Source: Pratylenchus scribneri | Lineage: Eukaryota > Nematoda > Chromadorea > Rhabditida > Pratylenchidae | Length of the DNA: 64,000 nucleotides | Assembly (NCBI GenBank): GCA_030063045.1 | Contig: JAQSEB010000058.1 | Location: forward strand, 1,488,001 to 1,552,000 | Reading direction: 5' to 3' | In this document: piece by piece, positions 59,927 through 64,000 of the stretch | Layout: the number at the start of each line of letters is the position of its first letter | Numbering within the stretch: position 1 is the stretch's first letter | Position numbers and translations under genes: made by a program | Notes under the pieces: model-generated | The model's database searches: none | Seen by the model: the letters and a program-made list of their open reading frames with translations, nothing else | What the model was told of the DNA's origin: nothing

Positions 59927-61070
59927 TTAAATAATGTTTTGATGTTGGTTCGCAGTCGAATTGTTTCCATTTATTCCTTGGCCAGCGACCGGATTTCCAG
60001 CTGGCTCTGATCCAATTTTCGGATCATTTGGTGGCGATGCAGGTGGAGCAAATGAATTCAAATTGTTCGATAAGCTGCCATTACCGGATCCGCATTGATT
60101 TGCGATCACAATTTGGAGATTTGGGAATTCTTGTTTCTGAATTGATTTTTGGTCAAATAAACAAATTTATGTGGAATATTTACACTCTTCTCTGCCACTT
60201 TCATTGCAATTTCATGTTCTTGCTTTTGTGAGAGAAATTTTCGACAACGAAGGACAGTTACCAGCATCATTCCCTAGAAAATAAGTTAATTTAGAAAATA
60301 TATTAATGCAAACTTGGACACAAAGAACAAATAAAATCCCAAATAAGCCAAGAGCCAGTGGTGGACTTTTGACTTGAACAGGAACAGTGCCCTTATTGTC
60401 CACTTGAACATGAATGTGGGTCGGGTTTGGATCAAGCATTCTAACCCTTAAATTAATTGATAAAAATGTATTTTACTAAAATGAATTCACAATAATGCGA
60501 TGCACATTACAAGTTCGGCGGTGCAAAAAACCTAAATTATGAATATTAGAGCTATTTGAATATTCTAATTTCATACCGAATAAACTGCAATATATGGAAG
60601 CAAATAGCGGGACAATTGTTTTTTAATGCCGTAGATCACATAATAATGGGTAAGAACGCCTCCAGCCAAGTAAAGGAAAAGTCCAAGCAAAGCACCAATA
60701 TCCACCCCGCGCTGATGGTTGTACCAATCGAATTCGAAAAAGGTCGTTATGAATGACAGAATGCACATGGCCATTCCGAAACAGGCGAAATACTATAATT
60801 TATTTTAGTTTAATTATGCGATTTTATTAAATTACCACAGCCGCTTTTGTGACATGGCATACGCCAAATAGCATAAATTCAGGAGCATTTTCATTGAATG
60901 GTGCAACATAAATGGTCGTTGGAATTGGCTTGTCCTCTTCCTCATCACCTGAAAAAATGAGTCAGCAATCAATAGGAAAATATGGAAAAACCTGGCCTGC
61001 CAAAACGATTGTAGGTGACTGCCGTTTGATCCCGAGCCCGCACAAGCCATTGTCGAAATTTTTGAATCAT
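59927..61070 (-). CDS. four-helix membrane protein (293 aa), family not identified
   Basis: Seven exons (61070-60992, 60948-60836, 60792-60577, 60531-60491, 60446-60314, 60273-60184, 60136-59927) sum to 882 bases. After a cytoplasmic-looking N-terminus (MIQKFRQWLVRARDQTAVTY, then an Asp/Glu/Lys stretch) four hydrophobic segments appear: VYFACFGMAMCILSFITTFF, IGALLGLFLYLAGGVLTHYY, a segment around LLPYIAVYSVFCTAELVMCI, and LALGLFGILFVLCVQGMMLV. The loop before the last helix holds the short, possibly conserved NPTHIHVQVDNKG. The tail is basic then Asn/Pro/Ser-rich. The topology resembles LAPTM-like lysosomal or tetraspan proteins, without the tetraspanin CCG motif, so assignment stays open. 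A TTTTATAG acceptor-like site lies about 20 bases before the ATG. It sits between a clathrin adaptor and an ESCRT-associated gene on the same strand. Confidence 0.8.
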
Positions 61071-61392
61071 TTTCACCAAAAAAAACACAAATTCTATAAA
61101 AAATGAAAATTGGTGAAATGGGGATTAAATCAAAGTTTATGGGAGATTACATTGATTTATTAAAATTAGTATGCAAAAAATATAAATCCTAGTCTTCAAT
61201 TAAAAATTCAAAAATTGATTTAGTATGCGAATTAATGCAATGCAATAAATAAATTTAAATCGGAGATTTTTTATTAATTAAATAACATTAAAAAATATTT
61301 ATAGAAAAGTCCATTATATAGAATTGGAATGGGAACATTAATTAATGGATAATTGTCAATTTTAATTCAGTCATTTTGTCTCTTAAAAAACA
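61071..61392 (-). other. intercistronic-like spacer
   Basis: 322 AT-rich bases between two same-strand genes. No gene is seen. Confidence 0.5.
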
Positions 61393-63957
61393 TCAAAATT
61401 TGGCTGGCGCTGAATCGAGAAGCAGCTGATATTGTTCACTAAGATTGGCAATTGCATTCAGATGACGAGATTTGAGTGAAAGCTGAAATAAAAATATGTG
61501 ATTTATTTTAAATTCGACTTACAGTCAATGTTGAATTTTGTTGTTGCATTTTCAATTCGGACAAAATATAAATTTGATTGGTGTACTTAATAGAATGATA
61601 GAGCAATTCTTGACCATCAACTGTTCGGCGGGCCACCGTGAACACATTATTTTGTTGTAGAATTTGACAAATTTCATCTTTCAAATTTAATTAAATTTTC
61701 TTATTTTTAATGTAGATTTCTCACCGGCTGTCAATCGTTTATTGTTTTGCACTGTAAATTGAACTTCATTTTGTTCAGGAATTTCCTTCCATAATTGCAA
61801 AAAATCACGCTTCTCCATTTGGCCACTCTCATCAAAATAAACATTCAGTGGGACAATAACGGCAAAGTACAGAACATCTTTTAAAAATTAAATGCTAATT
61901 CGTATTAAATTTTATAATTATCAATTCAAATATAATTTTTATATTTATGCCTCAGAGCGACTAATTTCAACAAAACATTTAGTTTCAGACCGCCCGTCGT
62001 CGCTAAAGAACTCATCATCGGCAATTTTCCATCAAATTTAAATATTTTTTAAATTTTACCAATGTTATTTTTAACGGCAATTTGTAAATTATTCAATGGT
62101 TCCATCTTCTGAACTGGTCCATTCGTATTACAGGGAAGTGAAATGGATGCATTTTGATTGGAATATATTGGTCCCGGGTTGAATGGTTCGGCCGGGATTA
62201 ATCCAAACGAATTTGAATTGAATTGGATTGCAAAACTGTCCATTGTGGTCAATGATTTATTGGACAAATTCATTTCGGCAACAATGCGGCCACCACGACG
62301 AACCCAGCGTCCCTCGATTTGAAGTCCTTTTCCTTTTGTTGGGTCCAACCATGTCTTAAATAATGTGATTAATTTACAAATAGATTGTTTAAAAAAGAAC
62401 CTGATAAGGAGGAACATATGGACCAATTGGAGTGGACATTGAAGTGGAAGTGGTATCACCGCCAAATCCAAACAAATCAGCAGAAAGTCCCATTGCCATT
62501 TGTGGCTGCGGTGGACTCGGAGCAAATAAAGGCTGAGGGGCATTGGCCGATGCTCCTCCAAAAGAACCAAGCAAATCCAAAGGTGATTGTGAAGAAGATT
62601 GAGATTGACTGGGATTGATGGGTGGAGGAGTGCCGAAAATTGATGAAGAGCCCATTGAAGGCGCAGGTGTATCGAAGAAGCTTGTCACTGGTGGCGTAGG
62701 GGCAGGAGCTGCAGCCGGTGATGTAATATTGCCAAAGATATCAGCCAAAGGAAGAGTGGCTGGTTGGGCGGCAACTTGAATAAAAAATATTGATTATTTT
62801 TATTAAAACAAATTAAATAACCCGGTGGAGCTGGGACGGATAAATCCAATGAGAGTAAATCGGCAATAATTGAATCTTGCGGTGCTTGAATGACGGTCGG
62901 TTGTTGAGTTGCATCACTCGATGAGGGGACCAATTGTTCGGCAGATGGCAGTACAGTTGCTTTGATGACGGGATGGCGAGCCGGATCAACGAATGTGGAT
63001 GGTGGTTTATGATAAACGGATGCGAGAGAACCAATGTAGCAGACCTTAATGATTATGCCGAAATTAAGTAATCAATAAAATTACCAATTGATTGAGTAAA
63101 GATGGCTCAAGCAAATCTGTCTCCTCAGAAATAAGTGGTTTTTCCGCTAAAACCACTTCCTTTGCTGCTTGGGGATCTGCTGAAAGTAAGCGCCAATAAA
63201 TGTAGCCTCTGTCGCGTAGATCAGGATTGTCACTGTCCTAAAACGAACATAAATTAATAAAATAGTTTAATTTTTACTTGTGTTGCTAAAGTCAAAACGC
63301 GTTGAACCAATTGTTGTGTGTCATTTGGACGTTTTAGAAAGAGTTTAACCACGGCTGTCAGCAATTGAAGCTGGACTTGAGTGTTTTCGTCGTGGAAACC
63401 CTCAACGAAAGATTCCAATAATTCGTCAGCATTATCAATGCGTTCGGCATATTCCCCAACAATCCAAATCATCGATGCACGAGCTTCCGGTTCATCCAAT
63501 GTATCCAAATTCTCGCAAAGAGTGGAAATAATGCCTTCATATCGATTTGGATATTTTCTGAATTTAATTATGAATTTATAAGTTAAAAATAATTCACCTG
63601 AATATATCTTTTATCACCACAACTGCCTCTTGAACAACATAATTAACTTTGGTTTGAATTAATTCCAACAAAGTGTTCACACAACGTTCTGCACTCTCCG
63701 AAACTTTAATAGCGCAACGGCCAATAGCACGGACCGCTTTCCTCCTTTAAAATATTATTAAATTTAACCACCCTTTTCCTTCTTACACAAAATCCACATC
63801 CACTTCTGCGGCGTATTCTTTTAATTCAGAAAGTACTTGGGCAATATTACTCTGCTGGGCCAGTCGAATCATAATGTCCAATTTTTCCATTTTCACATAA
63901 ATTGGATCATTGTATTTGACGAAGAAAACTTTCATCTCCTGCTTCAGAATATCCGGT
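61393..63957 (-). CDS. apb-1: AP-1/AP-2 beta adaptin, 5' part outside the window
   Basis: Covers the C-terminal portion of a beta-type large adaptin. Trunk repeats read [98 protein letters not shown] and [10 protein letters not shown], almost unchanged from the human AP1B1/AP2B1 proteins. A hinge follows with a clathrin-box-like DLLSLDLS and repeated Pro/Ser/Gly-Phe sequence. The ear begins at [18 protein letters not shown] and ends with [17 protein letters not shown] and DSAPAKF. The complex recruits clathrin and cargo at Golgi, endosome or plasma membrane; worms use one beta chain for AP-1 and AP-2. The exon beginning at 63957 is preceded by a TTTTAAG acceptor, so about the first 390 residues lie to the right of the window. 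Confidence 0.96.
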
Positions 63958-64000
63958 CTTAAAATGATTTAATTAACGGCGAATTAACTTAAGAATGAAA

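Overview
The window is a stretch of nuclear DNA from a nematode. The evidence is the AT-rich sequence, many very short introns (about 40-60 bases) ending in TTTTCAG or TTTTAG, trans-splice-like acceptors just before several start codons, tight same-strand gene spacing, and proteins that read as orthologues of C. elegans genes (akirin, nono-1, app-1, afd-1, ego-2, apb-1). A clade IV (tylenchid or related) worm is my inference from base composition and gene style; the sequence does not prove it. The gene models below were built by hand from splice sites and reading phase. For 11 genes the coding exons sum to an exact multiple of three.

Layout. 1-7950: a possible gene tail at the left edge, then the 3' part of a minus-strand gene for a proline/glutamine-rich protein ending in a CaaX box. 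7951-13172: akirin and a NONO/PSF-type RNA-binding protein, both plus. 13565-16306: cytosolic-type aminopeptidase P, minus. 16720-18694: a DNA transposon with perfect 37-bp inverted ends. 19139-24494: three plus-strand genes in a row (unrecognised 253-aa protein, diphthamide synthetase DPH6, C2H2 zinc-finger protein). 24614-27510: a large nested palindrome made of satellite-like arrays and two inverted tRNA-derived SINE copies. 27941-42044: the 29-exon afadin gene with an unrecognised 390-aa gene just upstream on the same strand. 42689-45197: hexokinase. 45527-49167: a hAT-type element with an 8-bp target duplication that seems to carry a host gene fragment. 49589-55002: an SLC13 carboxylate transporter and a short CPEB protein, minus. 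55499-56358: a small lysine-rich membrane protein, plus. 56659-63957: three minus-strand genes, AP-1/AP-2 beta adaptin (partial), a four-helix membrane protein and a Bro1-domain HD-PTP/EGO-2 protein.

How genes may work together. The last three minus-strand genes lie 322 and 357 bases apart and could form a nematode operon devoted to clathrin/endosome sorting. The 390-aa gene and afadin (264 bases apart) and the 253-aa gene, DPH6 and zinc-finger gene (259 and 433 bases apart) are similar operon candidates. Afadin links nectins and other junction proteins to actin. NONO, akirin and CPEB act in nuclear or cytoplasmic gene regulation. The main non-genic interest is the three structured repeats: the palindrome, the gene-carrying hAT element, and the 37-bp-TIR transposon.
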